Below, in pieces: positions 36,935-48,275 of a stretch of 64,000 bases of DNA. The stretch covers positions 2,322,208 to 2,386,207 of the forward strand of contig CM033744.1 of the NCBI GenBank assembly GCA_019671005.1. The letters are read 5' to 3'. Position numbers and translations under genes: made by a program. The notes beneath the pieces were generated by a model, which did not search any database, was not told where the DNA came from, and saw only the letters and a list, made by a program, of their open reading frames with translations. Within the stretch, counting starts at the first letter, position 1; each line of letters begins with the position of its first letter. This DNA is from Hibiscus mutabilis (Eukaryota > Streptophyta > Magnoliopsida > Malvales > Malvaceae).

Positions 36935-38302
36935 CTAATAAAAGGCGACGTGCAACCCATCAACCCCTAGAGCCTTCAAAGAATACATTGAAAACACTAT
37001 ATTCCGCACTTCCTCCCCTATGATCGCTGACATCAACGGTCGAAACTCCCCTTCATCAAAACGGTGAAAGCCCTCTGCGATATCAACACACTGTAAAGGT
37101 TCCCTCTCGGTAGAAAATAAATTCCTAAAGAACGATATCACATGGGCTTGGAGCTGAGATTGATCGTCACACCAATTGCCCTCAATGCGCATCATTTTAA
37201 TCATAGACCGCTTGCGCAGAGCCATGGTAAATGCATGGAAGAAAGTTGTATTCAAGTCCCCTTTATCAATCCAATTATTTCTCGCCTTTTGATGCCACAG
37301 ACTCTCCTTTTGTACAAGCACAATATCAAGTTCCCGTTTAAGTTCCACCTCAAGTTCCTCTAGAAACGGGTTAGAAGCCACTTCTAACTCTCTCCCAATC
37401 CCTTTAATCCGTGCCTGCAACATAGTTTTGCGCCGTTCAATATGGCCAAAAACGTCCATACTCTATTTGTGACTCTCGGCTTAGAACTGAGCTATATTTT
37501 CATGCAGAGGCTGCTCACTAGACCACACCCCAGCTAACATTTTCGAAAAGTCTTCATGATCATTCTATGCAATAATATATCTAAAAGGTTGTTGTCCCCG
37601 GTTACCCTGGCGCACCGTAGTATCCAACATTATCGGCCTGTGATTCGATCCCAACTTGATAAGATGAAACACCTCAGACTCTGCAAAGTGGTTATACCAT
37701 TCCTTATTACAAATACACCTATCAAGTCTCTGCAACAGGTTTTCACGTCTCCACGTAAACTGCGGACCATTATACCATATATCAAGTAAACCGGTTTCAA
37801 ACATAAAGTCAACAAACCTCTTACAAACACCCGATCTCCTCATTGATCCCCCTCTGCGCTTTGTCATGTTACCAATAACGTTAAGATCACCTCCCACCAC
37901 CCACAGTTGACCATGATCTAGTTCCAATAACTTCAATTGATCCCATAACACCCTCCGTTTTCTAACCTCCGGTTTAGCATACACAAAAGTAACATAAAAC
38001 CCCCGTGACCCGTCAGCCGGCAAATAGAACCCTTGTACAAACTGATTAGTAATCACAGGCACATCAAATTTCACCGTATCCCGACACATAACCCAAATAC
38101 CTCATGAGAAACCATGTGCTTCCACTCGATAAGAATAGCCAAAACCTGATCGACGAATAAACCTATCAGCTTCTCATCCACTAATGCGCGGCTCAAGAAC
38201 TGACATGATATCCGGCTGCTTATTCGTAATCAATAACTTAAAAGATCTATTAAGCTCAGGGTCCAGAGCACCCTGTACATTCCAAAAGATAATTCTAACC
38301 AT
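36935..38302 (-). pseudogene. LINE AP-type endonuclease and start of RT, broken
   Basis: ORF2 starts at the ATG ending at 38302 with 'MVRIIFWNVQGALDPELN', the L1 endonuclease start. A TGA interrupts it near 38178 after 'SVLEPRISG'. 38089-37565 continues with 'VVGGDLNVIGNMTKRRGG' (catalytic D-L-N) and 'FTWRRENLLQRLDRCICN', ending 'LGSNHRPIML' (S-N/D-H motif). 37459-36935 is the linker to the RT with 'LKALGVDGLHVAFY', the P-G-x-D-G-motif remnant. Confidence 0.8.
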
Positions 38303-38335
38303 TAAGAATTTAGAAAAAGTGAGCTCAGGTCAAAC

Positions 38336-40120
38336 CTACATATCTGACACCCCCGGTTGCTCATAAGCCAAGTTTGCCCTCCACTGAACCTGGTCATTCT
38401 CTTCATTTTGACGCATCTGTTCTTCAGTCAACCGTTCTTTTTCTGTTACCGCAGCTCTATCAAGATCCGCAACAAGCGACGATAAGCAATCCGCCAGGCC
38501 TGAATTGACTTGCCCCCTCTCCTCACGTTTCTTCGGCTTAATACCCACCTTAAGAGCCCCTTGATTCCATGCCTTTTTTTGTCAAGACCTTTGGTACATT
38601 ACTCTGAATGGAGCTAGGCAGCACTCTACAATGAGTTGTTTTATTCCTCTGACTCGCATCCATATCTACCACCTGAACCACCGTATGTTTACCTACGGCC
38701 AACAATGTTTTTGCTGGCACCACCTTGCATGATGTCGCGACCCCTCCCAACTTATCCTGTCCAACCTCCTTTGATGCCACTGAAGGCTCTCCCCGAGGAG
38801 TAGCTCTCCTTTTCTTTGGTGAATTCACCGCCCTACCCGTACTTTTTAACTCCCCCATAGTACTCTCCATACGATCATGAGTACCCTCACCCTCACTAAC
38901 TGCAACTTGTCTATCCCTACTACCACTCATCACACTTATATTATTCCCAGCTCCACCCTTACCAACAACCGGGTTCACTTCCTCTCCATCAACGTCATTC
39001 TCCACATTATCCTCCTGAAGTACTACAAAGCGAGACCCATTAAATTTTTTATCTACACTCCTACCGGCTCCCTTACTTTGGTCTCGGTTGCTATTCTCTG
39101 AACGTCGTCGTCGACTTACCACTTGCATCCATGGACTGTACAACTCGCTCAGATCTCTTTGCTGTGGCTTTGTAGCTTGCGCAATCCCTTCCTTACCTTC
39201 ATATCCACAATCCTCCTTCGAATGACCAAACTTGCCACACTTATAACAAATAGCGGGCAAACCCTCATACTCAATATCCTGCCGCTGCCCATCAATCACA
39301 ATACCCGACACCAATGGCTTATTGAGATCGACAATGATCGTAAGTCTATCAAACCTACCTCTCTTCCCCTCCGACGTATTATAATCAACCCTAACCACTT
39401 TTCCAATAGCCGTAGCTATATATCGAAACAAGCTTTTAGTATAGTACCGATAAGGAAGTTTCAGCAATCTTACCCACACCATAATTTGAGAGGGATACGC
39501 TTCATTCGTCAAAAAATACCTGTTCCACGGCTGAACCGTTAAGTAGCTACCATAGATTACCCATGGCCCTCTTGCCAGCACTTTATAAAAATCCTCTTCA
39601 AGAGTAAACCTGGCCAGATAGTACTCATTATCCAAGTCAATCAAACACATATCGCCACTTAGATTCCACATGGCTTGGATCCTATTAAGCAGAGTGTGAT
39701 AACCAATCGACTTACCTAGCAAGCGAATCACAACCGATGTAGCTAACCTTGCATCAATTGTGTCGTGAACCCTGTCAGAAAATTGTATTTCTGGTAGCAT
39801 GTCGCTTCCTCCAATATGCACATCCTTTTCTCTCACTTCAACATCTAACTCTCGAATGATCTGCGCCTGCTTAGCCTTACTCGTTTCGCCCAAGACTTTA
39901 TCCTTAAAGGATATACCTATATTCAATCGAGCCCCCTCAGTCGACTCACCAGTAGCCTGATCCAGTACCTTATCCCCAAACCATCGCTAATCCCTGTCTC
40001 CATCGACGCCACATCTGCATCCATAGAATCTCCAAGATGCCGCCCTTTCTTTTGCACTGGTTGCGCTTCCATAGCCACCGGCGAACCAGGTCTCTCCAGA
40101 GCACCAACCATGTCAACCAC
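38336..40120 (-). pseudogene. LINE ORF1: DUF4283 and CCHC zinc knuckle, frameshifted
   Basis: The longest open frame is 39926-38550 (458 codons). It has the DUF4283 core ('IQAMWNLSGDMCLIDLDNEYYLARF', 'RGPWVIYGSYLTVQPW', 'YPSQIMVWVRLLKLPYRYY') followed by the knuckle C-Y-K-C-G-K-F-G-H-S-K-E-D-C. Together these are plant L1 ORF1, an RNA-binding protein. The frame 40120-39923 is its true N-terminal part: shifting frame near 39975 continues naturally into 'LNIGISFKDKVLG', so one frameshift disrupts it. Confidence 0.8.
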
Positions 40121-40259
40121 GATTACTTCCTCCGGTGGCCGCCCTCCATGATTACCTGCCGACGGATGACCGCGGCTATCTTCTCACCCACGCTAGGGTT
40201 TAGCGGTCGCTTTCTTTTTGGTATATCCTCCAAAGTAATCTTTTTTTAAGTGATTGTTT

Positions 40260-41127
40260 TTTTTTAACATAAAAAAACTGCTAGTATTAAAAATGTGTTA
40301 TTTCACCCCCCCCCTAATCCTTTCATCTCCTGCAGCCTTTAAGGCACGTGCATTACAAATGCACTAAAGAATTAAAAGGAAAAAATATTAAAATTCGAGT
40401 GAAAAATTGCAACCCGTAGGTTGGTTCAATCCAAATAAAAATAATATATTTTTATAAATATTTAAATTTCTGACTAAATTAACATCACTGACTAAATTAA
40501 CAAATTAATTATTTATATAAAAAATATTTTTTATATGACTAATTGACGATCTAACACAATATTATTTCAATTTAATTAAGGTCTTGAACTCGAGTTTTCA
40601 AAAATAAAATAAAGATACATATGAATAAATAGATAGATGGAGATTTACATGGTTTAGTGTTTACATCAAAAAGAGAGTATTTTTTTTCTCAGTAAAATTA
40701 TTATTTTATTAAGTAAAATATCAATATGAGATCGAGTCTCATTAAAAGACTCTCTAAATTTAAGTGGATAAAAAAAAACGCACACAATCATAAAAATATC
40801 CAAACACAACCTACCGAAAAAATCAATACAAACTCCACGACTAAAAAAAAAAATCTTTCACACCACTAAACACCACAATTCCTCACTACAATTTCATAAA
40901 TATATATATTTATATAAAATATTTTCTTTCGTCCGTACAATGAATATGACAATTTTTAATATATTTTATTTAAATTTAGCAATAAATTTATAAATACTAA
41001 TATAAAATTATATAACTTATTTTTTTTACATGAAAACAATTAATTTAAATAAATTCAATTAAATCAAGCTCGATCTTATATTTTAAAATAAAATTAAATC
41101 AAACCTCAACCCGAATAAATGTAATTT
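40260..41127. other. Gene-free AT-rich stretch
   Basis: AT-rich sequence with short homopolymers (c8 at about 40301). No conserved frame or repeat pair is visible. Confidence 0.4.
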
Positions 41128-41927
41128 GGGAGAAACTACTAATTTAGTACCCAATTTATTACCGTGTTTCTATTTTGGTACCACACTTATTATTTTTGGC
41201 AAAATGATATTTAAGTTACGTTTTTATTCTGTTTTGGTACCCTAGTGGTTAAAAGTTAACGACAATGATGACATGTTTCATTTTTAATTGAGTTAATAAT
41301 TTTTTTAGTCCTAAAATTTATACATTTTTATCAATTAGGTCCAAACTCACCACAAAATAGAGAATTGAAAACATGTTATTTGAAGTGCAAACATAATCCC
41401 ATAGCAAGCTTTTCTCCCCATAAAATATACTTACCAAAACAAAAAGGAGTATGAAACACTAACAAAACAAGCTCACCATATTTTGTTAACTTTAAGTGCG
41501 CAAATTTAAACCCTGTGTTCGTTGCATCTTCTACCTTATAATAGTCTCCGACAACAACAACAAAATGATAAACCAAAACAAAAATATAGTCTTTTGCTCT
41601 AAACCTGTAATTTTCTAAAGATTTTGTCTTATAAATATGGCAGATGATTCGAATAAAATCTTAATAATATCCATGTTCGATTGATTGTGGACTAAATTAA
41701 TAAAATATATAAATATTTTGGACTAAAGTTGTAATTACACCAAGCCATGTTGTGATCTCTGTTAATTTTTTGTTGTTGAAAGAATGTGATCTCTGTTGAC
41801 TTTTAACGACCAAGGTACTAAAATAGAATAAAAACGTAACGTTAAGTACTATTTTATCAAAAGTAATAGGTGTGGTACCAAAACAGAAACACGGTAATAA
41901 ATTAGATACTAAACATGCAGTTTACCC
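41128..41927. mobile_element. Fold-back element with arms of about 140 bp
   Basis: The left arm (about 41128-41270, starting gggagaaactactaattta) pairs with the right arm (about 41790-41927, reverse complement starting gggtaaactgcatgtttagt). Both run on through 'ttattaccgtgtttct', 'ttttggtaccacac', 'ttacgtttttattct' and 'gttaaaagt'. Arm identity is about 80 percent by eye. No ORF in the centre, and a clean target duplication was not found. Confidence 0.7.
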
Positions 41928-41979
41928 TATAATTTATTCACGGCCGCATTACCTTCTGCCACAATTATCGATTAATAAA

Positions 41980-42375
41980 GGCTAAATTACAAAATAAGTG
42001 CTTAAATTATGTGTTTTTTTTGTAATAAGTGTCGAAAATATTTTTTTTGTTGAAATAAGTGCTTAAAATTTTATTTTTGATTGAAATATGTGTTTAAAAT
42101 ATTTTTTTGGCTAAAAAGGTGCCTAAAATTTCATTTTTGGCTTGTTTTAAAGTCAACTGAGGTACCTATTTTGGCACCAATTTTAACAAAAAATAAAACT
42201 TTAGGCACCTATTTTAACAAAAAAATACTTTAGGCACTTATTTCAGCAAAAAATAAAATTTTAGACACCTATTTTAGTCAAAAATATTTTAAACACTTAT
42301 TTCAATTAAAAATAAACTTTAAACACATATTTTAACTAAAAAATACTTTAAATACGAATGATAAAAGAAATAGTT
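41980..42375. mobile_element. Fold-back element, second member of the 'tgcctaaa' family
   Basis: The left half repeats units like 'aagtgcttaaaattttattttt' with period 35-40 bp; the right half repeats the reverse complement ('aaaaatactttaggcactta'). The arms therefore pair over about 180 bp. It shares its unit with 32538-32886. No coding frame. Confidence 0.6.
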
Positions 42376-43479
42376 TAAACCCTATAACTAAGCCATTAAT
42401 AAAAGAACAAAAGGTCTCAAATATTTTATGGTTGAGAAGTTCACGTGCCAGAGAGTCGCGTGGTAATGACACCAATCTAAAGTCATGAAAAAATAATGAA
42501 TAAAACGAACAAATAAAACGATAATACGAATTTAGGTTGGTCTAAATGGCGCGCTATTAAGGGCTTATTTTTTTGTGTTTGACTTTTTAAATTAATTTTT
42601 TTATTTAAAAAATTTTAAAAATAACAAAAAAAATACTAAATGTCAAAATTTTAGTTTATCTCTCAAAAATTACTTTTTAAACTTTAATTTATCAAAAATT
42701 ATTTTTTAAATTATTATAAAATATTAATTTGGCCCGAACCTTAATTTCAAAAAAAAAAAAAAAGCCTAAGTACACCCTGATTTCTAACTCAGTTTTCTCT
42801 ACCCCCACCAAATAAATCTCCGTCTTCTCCCATCCTGCTCTAACGGCAGCGCTACTCTGAAGGCGGCGTTACTTTGACAATCTCCTCGTTAAAATCACGC
42901 GGCGGTGACGAACTCCCTTGTTTCCTCTCCAATCACTGATCAACTAAAAAGCTCAAATTCAACATTTTTAATAAAGAACAATCTGGAAAAAATGGAGGTA
43001 ACTGCTAGAGCTCCGGGGAAGATCATTCTCGCGGTGAACATGCTGTGGTTCATGGATGTACTGCCGTCTCTTCTTCCATTGATCTCTATACTTCTGTATC
43101 TATTCGTCTTCATTCTGGTAGCTCTCTCTTTCTCTCGCTTCATTCGTTTAATTGTTTTGTAATTAAGTAATTGTTTAAAAAAATGGTGGTTTCAGGTTGA
43201 ATTTGATTAAACTAAGTTTTTTTGGACTTGGGTTGCTTTTAGATTGTGTAAAATGTCGAACTGCTGAAATTTTTTCGAGCCTATACGGAGTTTTAATCTA
43301 GTTTTACAAGTTTGTTTTGAATGAATTTTTTTGCTCAAATTATTTGTTTTTGGTGATTTATAGGTTGTAATTTAATGTTAATATAGTTTTCTGATTATGT
43401 TAAATGCTGATTGGAAGATCCTCTTTTGAGATTATGTGAAATTTCTGTAAATTTTGGAAGTTATCACTAAAATTTGCCT

Positions 43480-44250
43480 CTATTGAAGTTCTTTTTTATT
43501 CGTTAGTTCTTATATCCTGGGCAAACTATGTTGGAACAAAGTTTTTGAGATCGAGATGGTTATGGTTTGCTTTTAAGAAGGATCTGATAAATTGGATTTG
43601 ATGTTTTGTTTTGGGAGATCCATTTTTGTAGACGTTGCTTTGTATCTTTTGAGCAATTCTAGTATGGGGGAGCAAGGCTTCCGACATCGAGCTCATTACT
43701 GTTTGTTTTAGTGAGGATCCGACCCGTTAAACCGGATTTGATGGCTTGTTATCGTAGAATGTTGTGTGAAGATATTTTTCTTTTTTGTAAATGTTTCTTT
43801 GGATGTGTTTGTTGGCCTTTTATCTTTTGAGAAAACTAAGTATTTGGGGGGGAAATTTCCGAGATTGCGCTGATTTAGTTTTGCTTTTAATGAGGATCAT
43901 ATAAATCAGATTTGATGGTTTGTTTTCAGAGACAGACCTGCAAAGATATGTTAGAGTTCTGCAGTTATTGCTTTGGATGTGTTTATTGATGCTTATCTTT
44001 GAGCAAACTAAGTATGGAGGAACAAAGTTTAGGAGATTGAGCTGATTATAGTTTTCTTTTAAGGAGGATCAAATAAATCGGATTTGGTCATTTGTTTTGG
44101 AAGACACTCATGCGAAAATATGTTTGATTTGTGTAAATGTTTCTTCAGATGTGTTTATTAGCACTTATCTTTTTAGCAAACTATGTGTGTGGTCACAAAG
44201 TTTCTGAGATTGAGGTCATTATAGTTTTACTAGAAATTAGTGGCTTTATA
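43480..44250 (+). repeat. Intronic tandem array, unit about 172 bp, 4-5 diverged copies
   Basis: In intron 1 of the MVK relic, the phrase 'gcaaactaagtatgg-gg-acaaagttt' recurs near 43521, 43652, 43831, 44002 and 44176. Spacings are 131, 179, 171 and 174. Each is followed by 'gagattgagctgattatagtttt', 'ggatcaaataaatcggattt' and 'gtttgttttggaaga' variants, and preceded by 'ggatgtgtttattg-cttatctttt'. Copies look 65-80 percent alike by eye; the first has a deletion. Confidence 0.75.
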
Positions 44251-46077
44251 AGTAAAAAATTTATTCTACCATGACAGTTCTTGGTCAACGGATCCGTTTT
44301 GGTTTCTTATTTGTATCATCTTTGGCACTTAGATAAGATTTGTAGATTCGTTTTATAGTTTTTATATTTGTAGCATTGTTTCATTTTATGGAGTTTGCTC
44401 TTTCCATAGAGGATGACGATACAATAAAACTTCTGCTCAATGACATCGGATTAGACTTTTCATGGTCAATCGGAAGAATTAAAGAAGTGCTATCTCACTT
44501 GGGTTCTCCATTTTCTTCTACACCCACACCATGCTCACCTGAAACTGTTAAATCTCTCGCTGCTCTCGTTGAAGAGCAACGTTTCCCCGAGTCAAAGATC
44601 GGGCTTGCTTCTGGGGTTTATGCATTTCTTTGGTTGTACACTTCTATCATAGGGTATGTATGCTGCCTCGGGTTTTTGTTTTTAACTATAATTGTCATCT
44701 CAATTATCTAGTTTCTGACGCATTGATGCAATGAGCCAGGTTTAAGCCAGCTACAGTTGTTGTTTCTTCCAAGCTTCCATTGGGTGCAGGTCTGGGTTCA
44801 TCGGCTACATATTGTGTTGCACTTTCAGCAGCTCTGTTAGCTCTTTCAGATTCCGTGGAATTGGATAAAAGCCAAAAAGGATGGTTCACGTGCAAGGCTG
44901 AGGCTGAATTGGTGAATAAGTGGGCTTTCGAAGGAGAGAAGATAATTCATGGAAGGCCCTCCGGAGTTGACAACTCAGCACATTTGGTATGCAACCTGTT
45001 CAAATTGGTTCATAAATACTTACTTTTCCCCGCCTTCAAATTCTTTTAACAATTAACATGTTGTCCCTCTATTGTTGCATCATTATCCCAAACCAACTAC
45101 GATCGGAACAAATTTGAGTTTTGGAACTAATTTGGTAGCAACAAAAACCTGAAAGGAAGGGCAGATAGAGTACCATCATTAAAGTAGATTAAGCAAGGTG
45201 TGCTATATCATTGTAATAAACCATCTATTTCCGAAACTAGTGATAGTGATTTCGTTTTTCCCTCATAATGGGCCAACTACGGGTTTTATATCTTCTGTCT
45301 CGATGAAGGTTATTGTTTTCCTGCATGATATGTTTATCAATATCTGTGTGTTTAAGCAATTCATCATTTTCATGGAACAGACAATGTGTGATTAAATTCA
45401 AATCTGGTGTTATAACCTGAATTGATTCCAATATGCCGCTGAGAATGCTCAATACCAACACAAAAGTCGGGAGAGATACAAAGGCATTGGTCGCTAATGT
45501 TTCAGCAAGGAAATCAAGGCATCCCGGTGCCATGTGTTCTGCGTTGAATGCCATCAAAGCTATCAGTGATGAATGGTCTACCATCATCCAGTCGCATGCC
45601 GTGGATGATGTATGTTTATCCGCTAATGAAGAGAAGCTTGGAGAACTTATGGAAATGAATCAGGGTTTGCTTTTCTCTATTGGTGTTAGCCATGCATCTA
45701 TAGAAACCATTCTTCAGACAACAATGAAGTATAAGCTAGCTTCCAAGCTGACCGGAGCCGGTGGTGGAGGTTGCGTGCTAACACTCTTACCAACCCGTAT
45801 CCTCTTTCGTGTTCTCTTTAATCTGATTACTATGCCTCTGCCAATTACTTTTTTCGTGTTTTTGATATTCAGTCAACTTTAATGAAATGGTCTAGACGGG
45901 TTCGGTAAGATCGAATTCGTTTGCAATAAAATGCTTTCCCTAGCGTCTCTCTGCCCATAGTGACAGAGGCTCATTGGAATAAGATATGCTTTGATGATAT
46001 ACTGCTCTTCAGTATTTCTAATATGATTTGTTTAAATCACGGTTAGATGACATTTTTGTTTATAGTGTTCTCTATAC

Positions 46078-46118
46078 TTTGCTGCTGTACTATTACTTTG
46101 CTGCTGTACTATTACTTT
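46078..46118 (+). repeat. 20-bp unit in tandem duplicate
   Basis: Two adjacent copies of 'tttgctgctgtactattac' with one linking base, in the last intron of the MVK relic. Confidence 0.7.
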
Positions 46119-46729
46119 CTTGAATCTCCAATTCCATTACTTGTGCACTTGATAACATGAATCAGATGTATCAGGAGCTGTCATCTCGAATCACTCGGTT
46201 TTCAGTGTTTCACGGCCGGGATCGGTGGTAAAGGTGTCCAAATTTCCTTTGATCACTCTTCCTGATTTCCATTCCCTTGTTTTAGTCATAATAAGACGCT
46301 CTTGAATAACAACACAAAGAGATGATATTGATGTTATAGCCATATCCATTCACTTCTGTTTTCTGTATACTTTATTTTCGGATAATCCGAAACATACAGA
46401 AAACGACCTATGTTGTAGCTCTTTTTCTTCACCTCTGTACATTAGTTATTTAGTTTGTTGTATTTTTCCTTCCTGAGTTCGCATCAGTTTGTTGTATTTG
46501 CTGTTGAAAGTTACAAGCCAATTGCTCTTGTTGTCATCCAGTAATGGTATTCGACGAAAGATTTTGTGGGGTCAATTTTTTTTTTAAATAGAGGTATAAA
46601 CTAAATTTTTAAAAAAAAAAACTGACAGTTTGTACATTTTTAAAAAAATGGAGTCTAACTAAAATTTTTGAAATTTTAAGTGGCATAATGAGAACTCCTG
46701 TGAATACCTTGATAAAGAAAAATAATAGG

Positions 46730-47040
46730 GTAAACTGCCCGACTGGTTATTAAACCGAACTATAACAACTTTTTTAGTCAAAAATTGTCTGAGATTATAA
46801 AATGATCATCAAAATTTTTAATTTGTTACAAAATAGTCATTATACAAGATTAAATAATGATAAATTTTAATAAATTTATGACTATTTTGTAACAATTTAA
46901 TAAGTTCTATTAACCATTTGTAATAATTCGATGAAATTCAGTTATCATCTTATAATTAAAAATCATTTGTAATTTTTGAAATTTCAATAGTCAACATATT
47001 ATTTTTATTTAATTTATTATCATTTATGTATTTTACCAAA
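46730..47040. mobile_element. Probable MITE remnant
   Basis: Starts 'agggtaaactgcccgactgg' and ends 'gtattttaccaaaac', with internal palindromic phrases ('acaaaatagtcat' against 'gactattttgtaac'). It resembles the common dicot 'gtaaactacc...' MITE type. Termini are too diverged to define a target duplication. Confidence 0.4.
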
Positions 47041-47064
47041 ACAATTAAAGGCGATAATACAAAA

Positions 47065-47423
47065 GATTATTATTTCATACACAGGCAGTAAAAATATTTT
47101 GTTTCCACATGCGCCTTATTTTAGAATTTAGTGTTTTAGTTTAGGGTTTTTAGTGTAGGGTTTTATAATTTAGGGTTTATTGTTAGAATTTAGTGTTTAT
47201 GGCTAGATTTTAGGGTTAGAGTTAGGGTTTAAGTTTTAGGATAATATAGTTAGATATTTAGGTTTTAACCTATAAACCCTAAAATTTAATCATAAACCAT
47301 AAATTCTATTAACAACCCTTAAATTCAAAACTACTACACTTAAATTTTTAAACCTTAAACCTAAACATGATCCTTAAACTCCTAAAACTAAGCCGTGTCG
47401 CTTGTGTATGAAATAATTACCCG
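47065..47423. mobile_element. Fold-back element with telomere-like arms
   Basis: Left end 'attatttcatacacaggc' pairs with the reverse complement of the right end 'attatttcatacacaagc'. The left arm is then made of ttagggttt-like words and the right arm of aaccctaaa-like words, so the whole unit can fold back. Same design as 9282-10158, but with different terminal sequences. No ORF. Confidence 0.65.
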
Positions 47424-47957
47424 TATACAAATACCAAAAAGTCATAACTGAATTTGATATTTTAATTCTACCTTGTTGTATCCCTCTCCTATTCACCTCA
47501 ATTTTCAGGTTATTTACCTTCATACCATTCTTTTACCCTTTACTTCCGTTTATATTTTCTTAAAACCACAATTTCGCCCCCGACCTCACTTTTTATTTAC
47601 GTTTTTGACACTGTAGCTTAGCTGATTTTAATTCTCGTTCTTCAATTTTTTTTTTGGTAATAAGTTTTTCTTTTTTTTCTTATTTGTTTTTTTTAACTTT
47701 AGATTTTTGAATGGCTAAATCTTCGAATCGGGAAGGGAAGACCGGTGTTCGAATCGTGGTGGCCGGAGACCGAGGCACTGGAAAGTCGAGCTTGATTGTT
47801 ACAGCCGCCGCTGAGACTTTCCCGACGAATGTGCCGCGGTTGTTGCCGCCTACTCGGTTACCGGAAAATTTCTACCCCGACCGTGTCCCCATCACCATCA
47901 TCGACACCTCCGCTAAGTATATTTCTATTAATTATTCTCTGTATTACGTTCTTTTTC

Positions 47958-48275
47958 ATTTTTGTAAATATTTGACGCTATTCTAGTGTTATTTAGTGCA
48001 GTAGTTGTTAGCTTTTTAAATGAATTTATAGCTAAGAGAATTGTAAATTTCTTGTAATAGCTTTCGTTTCAACTTAGCTTAGACCCAGTTTAGTGCAATA
48101 GAGAAGCAGTTTTTTATGTTACATTTTTGTAAATATTTGACGCAATTCTAGTGTTATTTGGGGCAGTAATTGTAGCCTTTTAAATGAATTTACAGTTGGA
48201 GAATTGTAAATTTCGTGTAATATCTTTTTATCTTCAAATTAGCTTAGACTTAATTTAGCCCAATATAAAAGCAGA
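47958..48275 (+). repeat. Tandem duplication, about 163 bp, in MIRO intron 1
   Basis: Copy 1 (about 47958-48112) and copy 2 (about 48123-48275) share 'tttgtaaatatttgacgc', 'attctagtgttattt', 'tttttaaatgaattta' and 'gagaattgtaaattt' in order. Confidence 0.75.

Larger units (their letters stand above)
33955..40240 (-). mobile_element. Degenerate L1-type LINE with RNase H domain
   Basis: On the minus strand the order is ORF1 (DUF4283 plus CCHC knuckle), endonuclease, reverse transcriptase, RNase H, then a 3' end followed by an A-rich run (TATAAAAAAAC, about 33957-33966). This is the plant L1 layout. Length near 6.3 kb suggests an almost full-length insertion. ORF1 has a frameshift and ORF2 many stops. 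A short repeat AGATTA is seen at both edges but is too short to count as a sure target duplication, so both ends are approximate. A 27-bp direct duplication (35131-35157 and 35178-35204) lies inside. Confidence 0.8.
42992..46255 (+). pseudogene. MVK: Mevalonate kinase pseudogene
   Basis: Mevalonate kinase phosphorylates mevalonate in the cytosolic isoprenoid pathway. Exon remnants: 42992-43117, 44410-44653, 44740-44996, 45381-45796, 46166-46255. GHMP-kinase signatures are clear: 'EVTARAPGKIILA' start, 'LPLGAGLGSSA' ATP loop, 'GEKIIHGRPSGVDN' and the C-terminal 'KLTGAGGGGCV'. Lesions: a 1-nt deletion near 43032 (downstream reads G-E-H-A-V-V-H-G only after a frame shift); about 4 nt missing near 44982; an extra 2 nt near 45387; an in-frame TGA at 45418-45420 where the family has Arg; and about 20 nt missing near 46185 in the last exon before 'GFQCFTAGIGGKG'. 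Splice sites are still recognisable. The corrected reading frame is not given here. The gene is dead or, less likely, badly assembled. Confidence 0.88.

Noticed and set aside
39123..39542. Plus-strand ORF of 139 codons
   Set aside because: It is antisense to LINE ORF1 (DUF4283), whose minus-strand frame is much longer and conserved.
42540..42790. AT-rich stretch with possible stem arms before the MVK relic
   Set aside because: Homopolymer-rich sequence gives chance pairing; no ends or duplication could be fixed.
43002..43162. A short intact protein at the MVK start (85-codon ORF)
   Set aside because: It is the frameshifted first MVK exon running into its intron; family motifs appear only after the frame change.
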